Origin: Panagrolaimus kolymaensis
Lineage: Eukaryota > Nematoda > Chromadorea > Rhabditida > Panagrolaimidae
Length of the DNA: 64,000 nucleotides
Direction of reading: 5' to 3'
NCBI GenBank assembly: GCA_028622995.1
Contig: JAJQJQ010000013.1
Coordinates: 434,001 to 498,000, forward strand
Part shown: one piece after another, positions 24,428 to 37,462 of the stretch
Numbering within the stretch: the stretch's first letter is position 1
How the letters are laid out: each line of letters starts with the position of its first letter
The notes under the pieces: generated by a model
Database searches by the model: none
The model's input: only the letters and a program-made list of their open reading frames with translations
Told to the model about the DNA's origin: nothing
Program-made: the position numbers and the translations under genes

Positions 24428-25859
24428 TCATAGCTTTGATTTCAATTCAATTCGTTTCAGAAATTCATCACTAACAGCAATATCATGATTATTCACATAA
24501 TTTTCATTGTTCGTCGTAAAATTCTCCATAATATATCGATAATTGACCATAATGCCGAGAGATTGTTCAATCTGAAAATGACGCTTGAGTGATGAAATTG
24601 AAACTAAAAAGTAAACTTACTCCACGTCGAGTAGCATTTGCATTCCAATTGAGACGATACACTTCAGCTCCATTTCGTAGATGAAAGTTTGCAACAGGAT
24701 TTAAAGCAAAGCCATTAGAATTCTTAGCTTTGAGAAGATAAATTGAAGCAAAATAAAGGAATAAATCTTTGAGAGGAGCATATTTGTCGATGGAATTGGT
24801 GTTGATAAGTTCGATGAGTTGAGATTTGAGTTGTTCAATCGAAGATTCTTCCAAACCAGTAAATGAATGAAGATGTTTCAAAGCAGTAGTATCCATAACA
24901 TCACCAAATTCTGATGCACCACGAAGCGATCGAAGTAACCATGAACGAAATCCTGGAATTGGAGATAAAGTTGAGTGATGAAGAATGTTTGGGTTCTCAG
25001 CCATTAGTTCAGCAGAAACTTTCTTGATTAGCAAATTTCCCAAATCGATTCCACGAAGACCATGTTGAGTTGAGCTGATTGAATAGTAAATTGCAGTATT
25101 GGCCATTTTCTCATCATCTTCTGTCAGCTTTGTTTCTTTCATAATTTTCACGACATTATCACTGATTTCTTTGGTTAAAGCGACATAAACAATAACTAAA
25201 GGCTCACGAGGCATTGCTTCATGAAAAAACACAAAGCAACGGCGACATGGCCCCAGTCTTTGTTGCATATCGATGAGTCCTTGAATGGGATGAACAGCTT
25301 CCTCTTTGGCCACTTTCTGTAATATATCAGCTGGAGTTTGCCATGTTAGTCGCATAAGTTTCAAATTGCTCAAACAGAACCATAGAGTGAGTAAATTCTT
25401 GAGAGTTGATTCGAGACGCCTCAAACGCAGCACACGATCTTTGGGATTTCCATCAGACTTCATATATTCCAAAACATCAGCACGAAAATCACTAACAAAT
25501 TTCACACCCATTTCAAGATTTCCAATAGATTGAAACATTTTCGAGTATTGAGGTGTCGAGGCTTGATACACTTCATTTGCAGCATTAGGATACTTTTCAT
25601 ATTTCGATATAGCAGCTTTAAGTCCATCATGATTTACACCACATTTATCAGCAAGATGTTCAATAATTTGATTCTTTCGTTCTTTCTCAGAAGCATTGTA
25701 AGTTTGTAAAAATAGTTTTGATTCGTGATGGAGATGATCAGGAGATTTTGGATTCATACATCGAGCAAGTAAAGATTGAAGAGGTTCAGCTCCATTTGGT
25801 GTTGACGAAGAAGAGAAATTTCTTGTTGACGAAAGCTTTGACATCAGTAGTTTAATCAT
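24428..25859 (-). CDS. mlcd-1: Malonyl-CoA decarboxylase
   Basis: Converts malonyl-CoA to acetyl-CoA and CO2, relieving inhibition of fatty acid import into mitochondria. Exons (minus): 25859-24621 and 24571-24428; 460 residues, against about 490 in human. Family blocks are visible: SDFRADVLEYMKS, LKNLLTLWFCLSNLKLMRLT, EAVHPIQGLIDMQQRLGP, YYSISSTQHGLRGIDLGNLL, STLSPIPGFRSWLLR, and the C-terminal VANFHLRNGAEVYRLNW. It ends in Ser-Lys-Leu, a PTS1 peroxisomal signal, and the N-terminus is Ser/Arg-rich, so dual mitochondrial and peroxisomal targeting is plausible. A splice acceptor lies 9 nt upstream of the ATG, with a possible 5'UTR intron at 25868-25920. Only one coding intron, unusual among the neighbours. 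Confidence 0.95.
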
Positions 25860-25869
25860 AATCGTGCCT

Positions 25870-28274
25870 AAAAAATGAAAGAAAAAATTAGTTAAGAATA
25901 AACAACAAAAATCCTTACAATTCAAAGTTGCAAAAATGAAAGAATTCCAATTTCGTTGAATCTCATATAAACCATGAACATCAAATTTGAGATGAAGAAA
26001 ATGGAGAACAGCTTACAAATTTAAAACACTAGTTCAAAAATGAAACAAAGGATGGATCAAAATTGTTGAAGAATCAAAGCTTTCATTCGAACATTGAACA
26101 AAAAAATGGAGGAATTGCTTTGGCAAATATGCAACAACTAGCCAAAAATGACCGTATTTTTTTTTGATTGGGAGTTGTTCTACGATCATTATTGATAAGA
26201 CAAATATTAATCATTGATATTTGGTTTAAAAGTTTACCAAATATTAGAGACACATTGAATAAGCAGCAGCTATAGCGAGTGATTGTTTTGTGGTGTTACT
26301 TTCGTTCCAATTAATTTTTTTTACTTTGTTGAAACTGTGAAAGGTGGATGATGGTTGCTTTATTAGTCGATCATTTCATGTTTTTGTAAACTTAAATTTA
26401 GTGCTTCCAAAAGGTCAATAAATTTAAAAGATCATCATCAAAGTTTTAATAAAAGCTGTAGACAGGTTTTATAATTAAAAGATTAACAGCTTTTTTTGCT
26501 GATAGACGAAAAGCATGTATGTTTGGCTCTTCTTTTTTTTTTTGCTGCTGTCATTAAAAATCAAATTTGATTCAAATAAATTCCATCGATTCGCCGCTAC
26601 CAATTTAAAATGTTTTAAGCCAAAAGTTGTTTGATTGTATCAATGCGGGAAAAAAAGGTGTAAAGTGTGATTTTTGTGGAAAAGCAAGAGATATTTTTTA
26701 ACCCTTTCTTCTTTCTTTTTTGAAGTCATCATCTTTATCTTTTTTGAAAGATTTTGAATATTTGAGGATTTTTTTTTGGTTTTTTTGACCGAAGGTTTAA
26801 TTATAAAAACTCATTCAAAGGTTTTTAATAACTGTGAAACCATCAACAAGAAAAAAATTGGTGTATCAAAAAAAGTGTAAAGCATTTTTGGTAAAATAAA
26901 AAATCTCCATAAACGGAAAATATTAAGCCTATGGAAATTGCAGATTTAAAACCATTTTAATTTTTTTTTTTTTTGAGATCAAACATCCAGCAACATTCTG
27001 AATTATCAAATATGTTTCAAACGAACGATGAGCTTCCGTAAATTTTTCTAATAAATTTATTTTTCCATTACACTTTTAAAATTAAAAGGCGTTGAAATTT
27101 TTTTGGCAGTGGTAAAGGATAATACAAAAAAAGCAATATTTTTGAAAGATGATAACTTTGTTTATTAATTTTATTTATTTTGTTTTAAAAAATGAAATAA
27201 GTAAACCCCTCAAGCAAAAATAATATTACAAATGCAAGAAGAAGAAAAAACAAAACAAAGGAATCAATTTTCATCGATCATCATAATTATTTATTAAGAA
27301 ATTTTGAAAAATTTTTTTTCCATTGAATTTTGTTTTTCATCTGGGAATGAAGATAAAAAAGAATGTAAAAAAAATAACGAAAAAAAAGGAATAGTAAAAT
27401 CCAAACGTTTGAAGCTTTTTAAATTTTACTGTGCTTTTTAGGAATTTACGTTTTGATGATTCGAATATCTAATTTTTTGGTTTAACTCGAATAAAAAGAA
27501 CCACATTGATTTTATTGTAGTTTGATTTCCTTTTCTTATTTCTTATTTTTTGACCTTTCTTTGGAATTTTCAAATTCATCAAACAAAAGTAATAATTTTT
27601 GCTAAAATGCATGTTTCTTTTCTTTTTAAATATGAAATGTTCCAGATTCTTCTTTGCTGAATGAATCGAAAATGAATCATAATTACTTTTATTTATCAAA
27701 GAAAAGTATAGTTCGAAAGAAAGCGGGTATGTCCTTATTTTTTTTTCATTGTCATTTTTCATAATCAACAAAATGAAGGGGGGAAAATATCAAACAATAA
27801 AACCGGGCCTATTCTTTTCTTATTATTTTTTTGTCATTAAAAAAAGTTAAAAAAATGTCAACGACCTTGTGTCTCAAGAAAATAACAACAAATTTGTTTA
27901 GAAATACATAATTGACTTCGCAATCGTTGGTCATGGCTGCTGCTGGGCTTTTTTTGCAATTGTTAAAGTGAGCGAAGAACTGCCATCAACATCTCCGCCT
28001 TCTTTTTTTTCTTCTTCTTCTTCACATCTCTTTAATTCTATCTATTTATCAAATTAATTAATTACTTATTACAAACAAACTTATAAATAAATAACATATT
28101 AGGCTTTAGTTAGTTTTTTTTTTCATTAAAAACACAAACTTTAATTTCTGTGATTTTGATTTCCCATTTTTTGTTTGTTTATTTTTTATTTTATTTTTTA
28201 CTTTATTTGTACATACATTTTGAGTGTGATTATAAACAACTAAAACCAAACCATCAATAATAAATATTTAAAAA
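25870..28274. other. 2.4 kb intergenic region, no gene recognised
   Basis: AT-rich DNA with many poly-A and poly-T tracts. An open frame of about 100 codons at 27469-27771 (minus) is Lys/Asn/Phe-rich and looks like chance. The region separates the divergent mlcd-1 and CPG4-like genes and should hold both promoters. Confidence 0.55.
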
Positions 28275-29092
28275 ATGAGATATTTTGTTTCTTCCTCTTT
28301 AATTTTATTGGCAGCAGCTATATGCTTTTTATCCTCGACTACCGTCGTATCATCCCAAATGATTCCACAATGTTTATGTTCTCAAGTGGAACCATGCAAA
28401 AAAGAATATGTGGAATCAATGATTCCATGCGCGGATCAATGCCAGAAATATGCTTCAGCAGTGGGCGCAGATTATACTAAACTTCGAAAATGTTTAGTTC
28501 AACAACAACCCCAAATTTTAGCCACCATGAAATGTGTGGATCAAAAATATTCTAATTCTTGCGCTAAATCACCTGGAAATATGGTTAAAAAACGTTATCC
28601 AGAAACCCTTAAAATTGCGGCCATGTCTGAAATTAATGGAATGTTAAATAAACTTGGAATTGCTAATGAAGTGAAAGGTTTACTTTCAACTGGAAAAAGA
28701 TTATTTTCATGTATGAGAAAATGTTTGGATAATAAAGCTGGAAATTGGTAAGGTTAACAAAATTATATTTAAAAAAATGAATGGAGTTTAAAAATTTCCA
28801 AAAAATCGTTGCTTTTTCTTTATTTATTTTAAAAATCAAACTTTTATTTGAACTTAAAAATTTTAACCCAAAATCAAGACTCTTTAAATTAATGCATATA
28901 TTTTTTTTCAGCGCTAAAAAACTAGGTTGTGGATTGGATTTGCCTTCAGATGCTACGATGGTTAAAAATGCAAAACAATGCGCCATTCAATCGGGTTTTA
29001 ATACACCTGGAATTCAACAAATTTGTCATTGTGCTGCAGGAGCTGGAGTTCGTGGAATTACTGGAGTTTGTCCAAAACTTCAAATTGTTTAA
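28275..29092 (+). CDS. Secreted cysteine-rich CPG4-domain-like protein, copy 1
   Basis: Exons 28275-28747 and 28912-29092; 217 residues. It has a signal peptide (LILLAAAICFLSSTTVVSS) followed by a domain with many regularly spaced cysteines (CLCSQVEPC, MIPCADQC, KCLVQQ, MKCVDQ, LFSCMRKC, LGCGLD, ICHCAAGAG). The layout resembles the nematode CPG4 domain (chondroitin proteoglycan 4 family). CPG proteins are extracellular; here there is no obvious long Ser-Gly attachment region. AATAAA follows the stop directly. Family assignment is by cysteine pattern and is moderate. A second such gene lies at 58837-59658. Confidence 0.72.
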
Positions 29093-29561
29093 TAATAAAA
29101 ATTTTATGTTTGAAAAACACTTTTTTATTACTGTTTTTTCCATTAATTACAAATCAGTCATACATCATAAATCCATTTATCTCATGTTTTGGCAAATTTT
29201 AATATCTCAATGAATTATTATTATTATTTGTAACGATAATAAACGATTTTACATGTTTTATTTTTGGCTTTAAGAAAAGTAAACAGAAAAAATGAAATTT
29301 AAGTATGAAAATTTTTACGTTTAAATTTTAAAGATTGAAAATTAATAATTCCCACATTCATTTTTCTTTTTCTTGGTTGCAAAAAATAAAGAATGTTGTT
29401 GCTCCATACTTTTTTTTATTCAAATGTTTTTGGTTTGCTAAAAGATTATTGCTGCACCCGCGTCGTTGTATGTAAGTCTTCGTTGCCATGGAAACTTATT
29501 TATAACAAAAAAAAACTGTTAACCTTAAAAAATATTTTCTTGATTCTTCTTTTTTTAAATA

Positions 29562-31796
29562 ATGGATTTAAATGATTCTCCAGCTCGAGAATTTGATCAA
29601 TATACTTTAAATGAAATAGTTTTTGAGAGACTTGAATTACTTAATTATGAAGAAGAATTTGTTAAACAAATGGATAGCTTTAAAACTATTCCAAGGTATA
29701 TCAATCTTTTTTTTATAACAAATTTTTAGTTTTGTAAATTACTTATTTGCATATTATTATTTAGAACTTATTTTGTTAAATCAACCAATTCCGGTGAACA
29801 ATTCTTTTTATTTACAAATTTAGCTGTTTGGTTAATGAAAAAATGCGGAGAAGCTGGGCTTCAATATCCTCAAGAAGTAAGTCACAAATAAACAACCACG
29901 AAAAAATGGAAAAAGTCTTCGGTTTCTCTCAAAATTAATTTTCTGTAGAAAACATCGGACATGAACGAAAAAAAACTATGAATAAATTTTTTCAGTTTGA
30001 CGACCCAAATGCAACAATTTCAACTATTTTAGCCGTTTTAAAAGTGGAAGTAAGTTAGCCCTTTTATTATTAGTATCTTTATTCTTTGTTATCAAATATT
30101 TGTTAATTGAAAATATTCTGATTGTATAAAAAGTTTCCCCTGTCCAATAATATTTTTTTACTCCAGGAAATCTCCGTGGATTATTCAATTTCTGCAATTA
30201 AAAAAGGTTCTGGTCCTGCTTGTTTACATATTCTCGGAGAATTGGGAGCTTTAGCGTTAAAGAAATTAAATTTTGGTTTCACTCGTTTTGAAATTGTCGA
30301 AGATGATAACGAAAATGGTGGAGGAGGAGATGATGAAGAAGCAGAATTGGGTGAAAATGCTGAAATCACTGCCGAACAGGTTTATAAATAATTTTTAAAG
30401 CTTATTTTGAGAAATGCAAAAAAAAATTTTTAGTTCGATGAAGACGATTCCGCTTCAATTATCGATGAAGATGTTGGAGAAGCAACCCAATTTGATACAG
30501 TTTTTGATGAAGGAGCTTTATTAGCCTTGGATTCAAATGCAGTGAGTTTGCTTGCGTTTTTTTCCCACTCAAAAAAATCGAGAAAGTCGAGTCCAAAAAG
30601 TGCAATACAATTAAAGCTTTTTTTGTTTGTAAAAAAAATTACAAAACAAGTTTTTTTCGATAAAAAAAGTGATAATATCGAATTTTTTTGACGTCAGCAA
30701 TGTAAAAAAATTGCACGCTTGTCAAACATCGTAAAAAACCAACTTGAAATTAAATCAATTATTTTCTCGTTTGCAATAACAAAAAGCGTAGGCGATTTTT
30801 TAAAAGTTTTATTTTATTACGTTGTTGATTGACACCAAAGTTGGTAGTTTACACGTAATTCAATCTAATCCAAATGCAGCGGTGACAATCAAAAAAAAAA
30901 CACGTAAGTACAAAAAAATGAGATAAAAGTTAGTGGGTTTTACACGTAAACATACACACGCTGCTTCTTCGCCCAAGAGATTCATCTCTTAATTGTATTT
31001 TTTTTTCATCTTAAAAAACGTGTAAAAAAAATCTTTGTAAAAAGGACACGATGTAGGTTCTCTAACTCCATATTTACATTGTAACATAAAAAAATCTAAC
31101 TTTTCGTTAACCAAAAATTCCTTTTTAATCGATTTCTAGGATAAACGATTGGATTACCTCGTAGCAAATGACACCCAAATTCCACAATTTCGAGCGGAAG
31201 TGGAACGAGCTGTTCCACAATTAAAAATTACCATTCGATCTGATGCAAAAGATTGGCGTTCACATATTGAACAAATGAATAAACAATTACAATCAATAAA
31301 AAATAATTTTTTACAAGCTAAACCATTTTTACTTGAAACTCAAAAAGAAATAATTGATTCAACTCAAAGGATTGAAGCTCGAGAGCGACACATCAATCAA
31401 CAATTATCCACGCTTTTGGGTAAACTTTTTTTTTGTGTCTTGTTGCTATGAAGATAATAACTCATTTTTGTAGGCCAATATCGAACAATTCAAGATCGAA
31501 TAGCAGAAAAATCTCAGCAGTATCAAGAAGCAAGTGGAGGAATCACCACTCGTTCAGAAGTTCTTCAATCATTGGGTGAAGAAGTCGATCAACTTAAACT
31601 TCAAATTGAAGAACAAGGTGCAAAAAATAATGATGCAGCTCCAATAATTCGAATCAAACAAGCTATATCTAAACTTGAAACTCAAGTCATTTCTATGACC
31701 ATTCAAACTGCAGTGATTGAACAAACAATTTTTAGTCGAAAATTACGCTCCCTTGCCACCAATGCTGGAGGCATTCATTATGCTGGAGAACTTTAG
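29562..31796 (+). CDS. che-13: Intraflagellar transport protein IFT57
   Basis: IFT-B complex subunit needed to build cilia, which in nematodes occur only on sensory neurons. Exons: 29562-29695, 29765-29876, 29996-30049, 30167-30379, 30434-30541, 31140-31419, 31474-31796; 407 residues, human 429. The N-terminal domain has FFLFTNLAVWLMKKCGEAG and CLHILGELGALALKK. An acidic linker follows (DDNENGGGGDDEEAELGE). The C-terminal half is coiled coil (DWRSHIEQMNKQLQSIK, ...RIEARERHINQQLSTLLGQY) and ends with NAGGIHYAGEL. The 598-nt fifth intron (30542-31139) is much longer than the others and may hold regulatory sequence; no clear X-box was identified. Confident assignment. Confidence 0.93.
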
Positions 31797-32391
31797 AAAA
31801 CAATGGCTGTTTATAAAAAAAACTTTTATCAAACTATGGAAATAAAATAATATTTATTTGTTATGTATGTAAGTGGGTCAAAAAAATAAAAAAAGTAAAG
31901 TTAAAAAGTATTAAACGAGAGATTCAACAAATGCAAAACAAACATAAACTTTTCAGTTTGGGTAAAAAAAGATTGAAGATAATTTTGATTCAATGAAAAA
32001 CAAAAAAGAGAAATTAACAAAATAATAATATTAAGGGTTTCACAAAATTGAAAGCTAACAACTTCTCCAAGTTTTTTTCCCTTTCAAAGCTAAAAACAAC
32101 TTTTTGTATTTTGGAAAAAAAAAACACACACCAAAAATGCTTCTGCAATAACCAATAATAATAAAGGCGAGGCAAAAATCTCCATAAGGTTGTAAAGCAG
32201 GCAAGCAAAATAAAAAGCAATTTATGTATGTAATTCACATTCAACAAAAATAAAATAAATAAATGAGTAAATAAAAGCTGAAGAAGAATAAGAAACACAC
32301 AGGATAAACGAGGTAAGAAGATGGGAGAAAAAGAGAAAATAATAATATCAATCAAAGAAAAAAATAAACAAAAATGTAAAAATACAATAGT
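31797..32391. other. Tail-to-tail 3'UTR region of che-13 and xrn-2
   Basis: AT-rich, with AATAAA at about 31842 shortly after the che-13 stop. No coding potential was recognised. Confidence 0.5.
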
Positions 32392-35300
32392 TTAATATTC
32401 ACGTCGGTTATGTTCACGATAACCTCCTCCTCCACCTCCTCCATCGTTATTGTTATTATTATTACCATTGCCACCTCTAAAATTATTTCCATGTCGATTT
32501 TCATATGGTCGATGTCGTGGATTATCATGTCCATGAGATGAATGATGGCGGCGAGGTCCACCTTCGTCATTGCTGTTGTTATAACGATGATCACCGCCTC
32601 CTCCTCGATTGTTATTGCCGCGATAATTTCCACGACCTCCTCCTCCTCCTCCACCTCGATGATATGATGGACGAGAACCATCTCCTCCTCCACGATATGA
32701 TGAAGATGGTGGTGGTGGAGCAACTCCATGTGCCATATCAGCAAATGATGGAGGTTGAGGCGGAATGGGATAATTCATTGATGATGGAGCTGCAGGAGCT
32801 AGAAAGTAAAATCAATGGGATTATTACAATCGATTTTGTTTTGATGCCAACTTACGAACTGGCATTCCATATTTACTTTGGTCATTACTAAAATATCCAA
32901 CATAAGCAGTGGGTTCACTATTAGATGCATCATATTCTTGCCGAATGAAAGTGTTTGATGATTGGTGAAATCCGCGGCCTCGATTATTATTTCCATTTTC
33001 ACGATAGCCTTGACCACAATAATCTCTTAAAAACAATATTTAGTATGTGGTAAATGAAAGTAATAAAAGTTTAAGCTTAATCGCAAAAAGCTAATATGCT
33101 TCTGTTTAATGATGATCAACTGCTTTAATACAAACAAAATGTGAGGTTATTATAAAGCTAGTTAAGCAATAGCTAAACGAATCACAAAAAAAAAAACCAA
33201 AATCATAAAGAAGCAAATAAGGGGAAGCAATGCAAACAAAACAGATAGTTTCAGTATATCGCAAAGCCTCAAGAAATTTCCACTAATAAGCAGAAGCTTA
33301 ATAAAGAAGAACCACACAAAAAAGACACAGTGAAAAAAACATAAACATTTATTTTAAAACAAATTTATTTATTGTTAAAATAATACCGTTGTCCACGGCC
33401 ACGATATCCACCACCTTGATTTCCATTACCACGAACATTATGTTGAACCATGCGATGTCCAGCATCACTTAAGTTTGCATAGGGTCGATCACGAGTAAAA
33501 CCAATTTGAGGTCGATATTCACCATTTCTTCTTTCATTGTAATCTCCAGGCTTCAATGTTGGTTCAAGTTCTTTGATACCATCGAGACGAACAGCAGCAA
33601 AACGAAAACCACGTTCATAATAAGGATCACGATATGCAGCCATCAAACATAGATTTGGTTTAACATCCATATATTCAATATTGTTGTTGAAGATTGATTC
33701 ATAAACTTCTCCAACTTCAACAGCATCTTGATCCCATGCAATTTCTCCAGCCATTCCATAAGATAAAGTAGGATCCAAGTAAACCCATGAATGTATGATA
33801 GCACCTTCGGCATCCTTTTTGACTTCTAAAAAAAGAAGAAAATGAAAACATGGAAACAAAAGCAAAGTAAACTTACCAAAATTAACTTCTTTTCCAGCCT
33901 CATAAACGTCTTTCAATGCAGTATATAATGGATGAGTATTCTTGACAAATATGCGATCAGCACCTCGAATATTGCGTCGCTTTTCTTCTTCAGTTAGCTT
34001 TGAATAAACTTTTGCAAGTTCTTCAAGAAGTTTTTCTTGATCCACGAATGGCAGCAAAGCGACACCTTGCCATGCGAACCTTTTACCATTGAGATCAATT
34101 TCAAAATCAGGAGGATAAAATTCGAAGAGAGGAGAATTTTCTTCAGTCATTAGCGATCTCCAAGCTTCAGGAATATGATCTCTAAAACAACAAACATAAA
34201 TGAAAGAAAATGAAGAAAAAACAAACAAACCTGCTAGCAGCAGGAAAGACTGCCATAAGTTGTTCCAACGGATTGAAGGGTTTCGTTGGCTTTGTAAAAT
34301 CAATTTTGAAATCAGCAATATCATCAAAATCAGAAGCAAATGGAGCATAATGATGTGGGAAGTACCAATCCCAACTTGCACATCCTTGATAGTAGTACTT
34401 TAAAACCCAACATAAACCTTCGACATAATCACGAGCCACCTGTCGTCGATATTCAATGTCATCTTCTTCAATGCCGAATTTGATCTTGTAATAACGAGAT
34501 TTCCATCCAGGTTGGTGGAAGTTGATTTCATCAGCAAGTTCCTCTTCATCTTCATCAGCTTCTTCTTTATCAATCTTAAAGGACTAAAATGGAATAAGCT
34601 ATATAAAAACCTGCCCGTGGGGAAGACGAAAAAGAGAATACAAAAATATCGAAGAAAGGACATAACACCCAGGAAAAATGCTTTACAACAAACCTTAGGA
34701 GCAGGTGGAGCAGTTGTTGGAGAATCATCAGAAGGTGCAGTACGTTTGAAAGTATGCCAAGGAGTTTCTATTTCAACACGGCCAGAATCGGATGATGGTG
34801 GAGCAGAAGCGATATTCAACAAGCTCTTGAGCGTTCTTTCAGCTTCGAGACATTCAGCTGATTGCATTCTTTCTTCTTTTCGACGTTCTTTAAATTCATC
34901 AGCTGGCATATACTCTGGAGGTTTATCAAGTGGAGCAACAATTGAACTTTTCTGTGGCATGAATTCTCTTTGTGGATAACGATTTCTTTGTTGGTTCTGC
35001 CTCTTCTTGAAGCTTTCTTCACGTTGTTGGCGTTGAACAAAGATTTGATCTTCAACTTCACCAAGACCACTCATCATTATTTGAACACGATCAAGATAAA
35101 CATCACCAGCATCTGTTAGCCATCTGAAAAAGAAAGAAGGTAAAGTAATGAAAATGAAAAATGAAGATATAAAAACATAACAATCCCAAGCCTCAGTACA
35201 AATATTGTGATCACGGTAAGCGTCAGATAAGATCAACGCGTGTAGATAGTATCATTTTAGACATCATTGGCTATGGTGGGAAGTTAAAGCAAAAAGAAAA

Positions 35301-36592
35301 AAGACATACCCTTTAGCTTTATAAACCATATTCTTGTAAAGTCGAATAAGTCTATCAATAGCATTTTCACGAATTTCCAGCGAAGGTAAATGAGGCAAGA
35401 AATCATTGCCAACGAAGAAACACATAAATACCTGAAAAAACCGAATGGTTAAAGTTATTGAGTAAGGAGAAAGAAAACATACCCAATCATCAATAGCTCT
35501 TTCAAGATCAAAAGGAAAAGGCAAGCGGTCCATATATAATTCTTTCGCAAGATATTCACGTAAAACAGATAAACGAATAAATATGAAATTTGTTTCGCGA
35601 TCAAGTGGATTAGCTTGATCCGAAGAGACTTCATCTTGAGCAAGACCTTGACAATCCTTCAGTTCATGGCCATATTGATGGCAAAGTTCACAAGGTCTTG
35701 GCTGATTTGGAACAAATTCTTCTCTCAGGATGTTGAAATTTGCTTCATGAGTTGCTAAACCAAGCATAATCAAATCAGCATCAGCTCCACATAAACAATG
35801 TACGGTGTTTGGATCATGAGATGGTGAAGCACGTTGACGTCGAATATAATCCATAATTTTGTGTTCACCTTCACCAGGAACATTAGCATCAGACAAAATG
35901 ATTTGAAGACAAGCCCATGCAGGATCAGTTGATACTTTGTGATGAACATAATATCGTAGAGCAATTGCGAGACGATCCATAAATGGTGTACCAGGAGTAA
36001 TACAATTTGAATCAAATTTTTCTTCTGCTTTCTTAGGAGGTGGCAATGGAATGCCTTGATTTTCAAGCTTATCACGAATTTTGCCAATTTCTTCTTCTTT
36101 TTCGATTGTTTCTTTGGCAGCACGGAAACGTCGACTTCTTTGTTGATTCATTTTAGCACGAGGAGCGACACCATCAATAGCCATATAAAGAACACGTCGT
36201 GGTCGAACAATAGAGAATAATCTGTCGATGTATTCAAAGATGAGTGCCTAAAAAGTGATCATCAATAAAAATGGAAAAAAGCAAGAGAAAACTAAAAAAC
36301 TTACAAACATTTCTTCTTCTGTTTTTGGTGCAGGACGATTCTCTGGATGTGTACACGGATGAATGATGCCATTCATATCCAAATAAAGATTGTCAAATTC
36401 CTGAAAAATATATGTCAGGTAATAATCATATTGAAAGTAAAGATGCAAACAAACCTGATAATTTGGATTCGGCTTTGTACCATCGACAGGAATTTCAGTA
36501 CCATTCATTTCAGTTTTACGTTCTTCAACAGCATTGACAATGATTGATGGATACTTGCGTTGAAGCCATCGGAAGAATGATGGAACTCCCAT
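32392..36592 (-). CDS. xrn-2: 5'-3' exoribonuclease 2 (XRN2/Rat1)
   Basis: Nuclear processive 5'-3' exoribonuclease acting in transcription termination, rRNA processing and microRNA turnover. Exons (minus): 36592-36455, 36400-36305, 36247-35483, 35431-35310, 35123-34694, 34583-34231, 34181-33877, 33825-33387, 33025-32856, 32798-32392; 1074 residues. Active-site acidic motifs are present: [87 protein letters not shown] knuckle ([14 protein letters not shown]) and the XRN2 region [22 protein letters not shown] are intact. The C-terminus is RGG/Gly-Asn rich. Reading through the donor at 33386 gives a stop at 33365, with AATAAA signals, and a shorter 889-residue form. Confident assignment. Confidence 0.95.
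33026..33386 (-). other. Optional terminal intron of xrn-2 with internal stop and poly(A) signals
   Basis: Between exons 8 and 9 the donor CAACG|GTATTA can be skipped, which adds YYFNNK and a stop (33365-33367). Overlapping AATAAA hexamers lie at this point. Splicing to 33025 instead keeps frame and adds the RGG-rich tail. Confidence 0.6.
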
Positions 36593-37462
36593 GATTGTTG
36601 ATTCTTTGTTGTCGACTTCAAAGGTTTAACGTAACCCTGAAAAAGATTTAGTTGTTTTTGATAATCAAACAAAAAATAAATCAGTCAAAAATGGATATCA
36701 CGAAATGGTTGAATTTTAAAAGTTTTTGAAAACACGCAATAAAAAAGTTTGAAGAAATGGTGGGAATTTACATATTTTTGGGGGAAATGATGGATGATCA
36801 TGATGATATGAAAATTTGTGGTACAAGAAAGTCTTCTTCTTTGGATTTTTTTGGGTTAGTAAATTCAATTGATGAAAGATGCAAAAAATGGAAGATGAAG
36901 GAGTTAAAATTTTGCTGGCTGTTTGTCAAAAAAAAGTTTGAGCGAGAGTTATTATTTATTGGGAGCCATCTTGAAGCGAAAGCAATGTACCACCGCGTTT
37001 TTTGAAAACTTTGAATGAAAAAAGAGAATCTAAAAACAGAAAAGTCTTTCACTATCAAACAATAATTGCAGCTCTTCGATGATTAATTGTTTATTATGTA
37101 TCATCATTGCTAATAAACACTTCTTCTTTTTCTTTTCTTAACATGATTGAGATGTTTCTAAAGCATTGCCTCAAGTTGTTAGTTTTCATCGAAGCCATGA
37201 TTTTATCAAATTTTTCATTGAAATTTTTCCTTCAAACTATGAGACTTTTATTTTTAGTAAGGCAAAACATATCTTTTTGTCCATGCATTCTCATTAAAGC
37301 AACTCTAATAAACCTATGTGGTATTTTTCCGCTTTAACAATCATTTTGTTTATTGGCACAAATATGTAACTAACACAAAAATAAAATAAAATATTGCAAA
37401 TAAATTTTTTATAAAGTTTTTTAAATTGAATTTGGATTTGATTTTGACTAATGATTACATAA
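36593..37462. other. Intergenic, upstream of xrn-2
   Basis: About 870 bp. A CTTTTTCAG-type acceptor lies at about 36638 (minus), 46 nt before the xrn-2 ATG, suiting trans-splicing. No gene was recognised in the rest. Confidence 0.45.

Noticed and set aside
27469..27771. 100-codon minus-strand frame in the 25.9-28.3 kb gap
   Set aside because: Composition is what AT-rich DNA gives by chance (Lys, Asn, Phe, Ile); no splice partners or motif.
32352..32891. His- or Ile-rich frames overlapping the xrn-2 tail on both strands
   Set aside because: They are shadows of the RGG/Gly-Asn coding exon, which splices in frame to the xrn-2 body.
34512..34979. 155-codon plus-strand frame within xrn-2
   Set aside because: Antisense to two well-supported xrn-2 exons and crossing their intron.
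36757..37337. Short plus and minus frames upstream of xrn-2
   Set aside because: No protein-like pattern; likely chance in a non-coding region.
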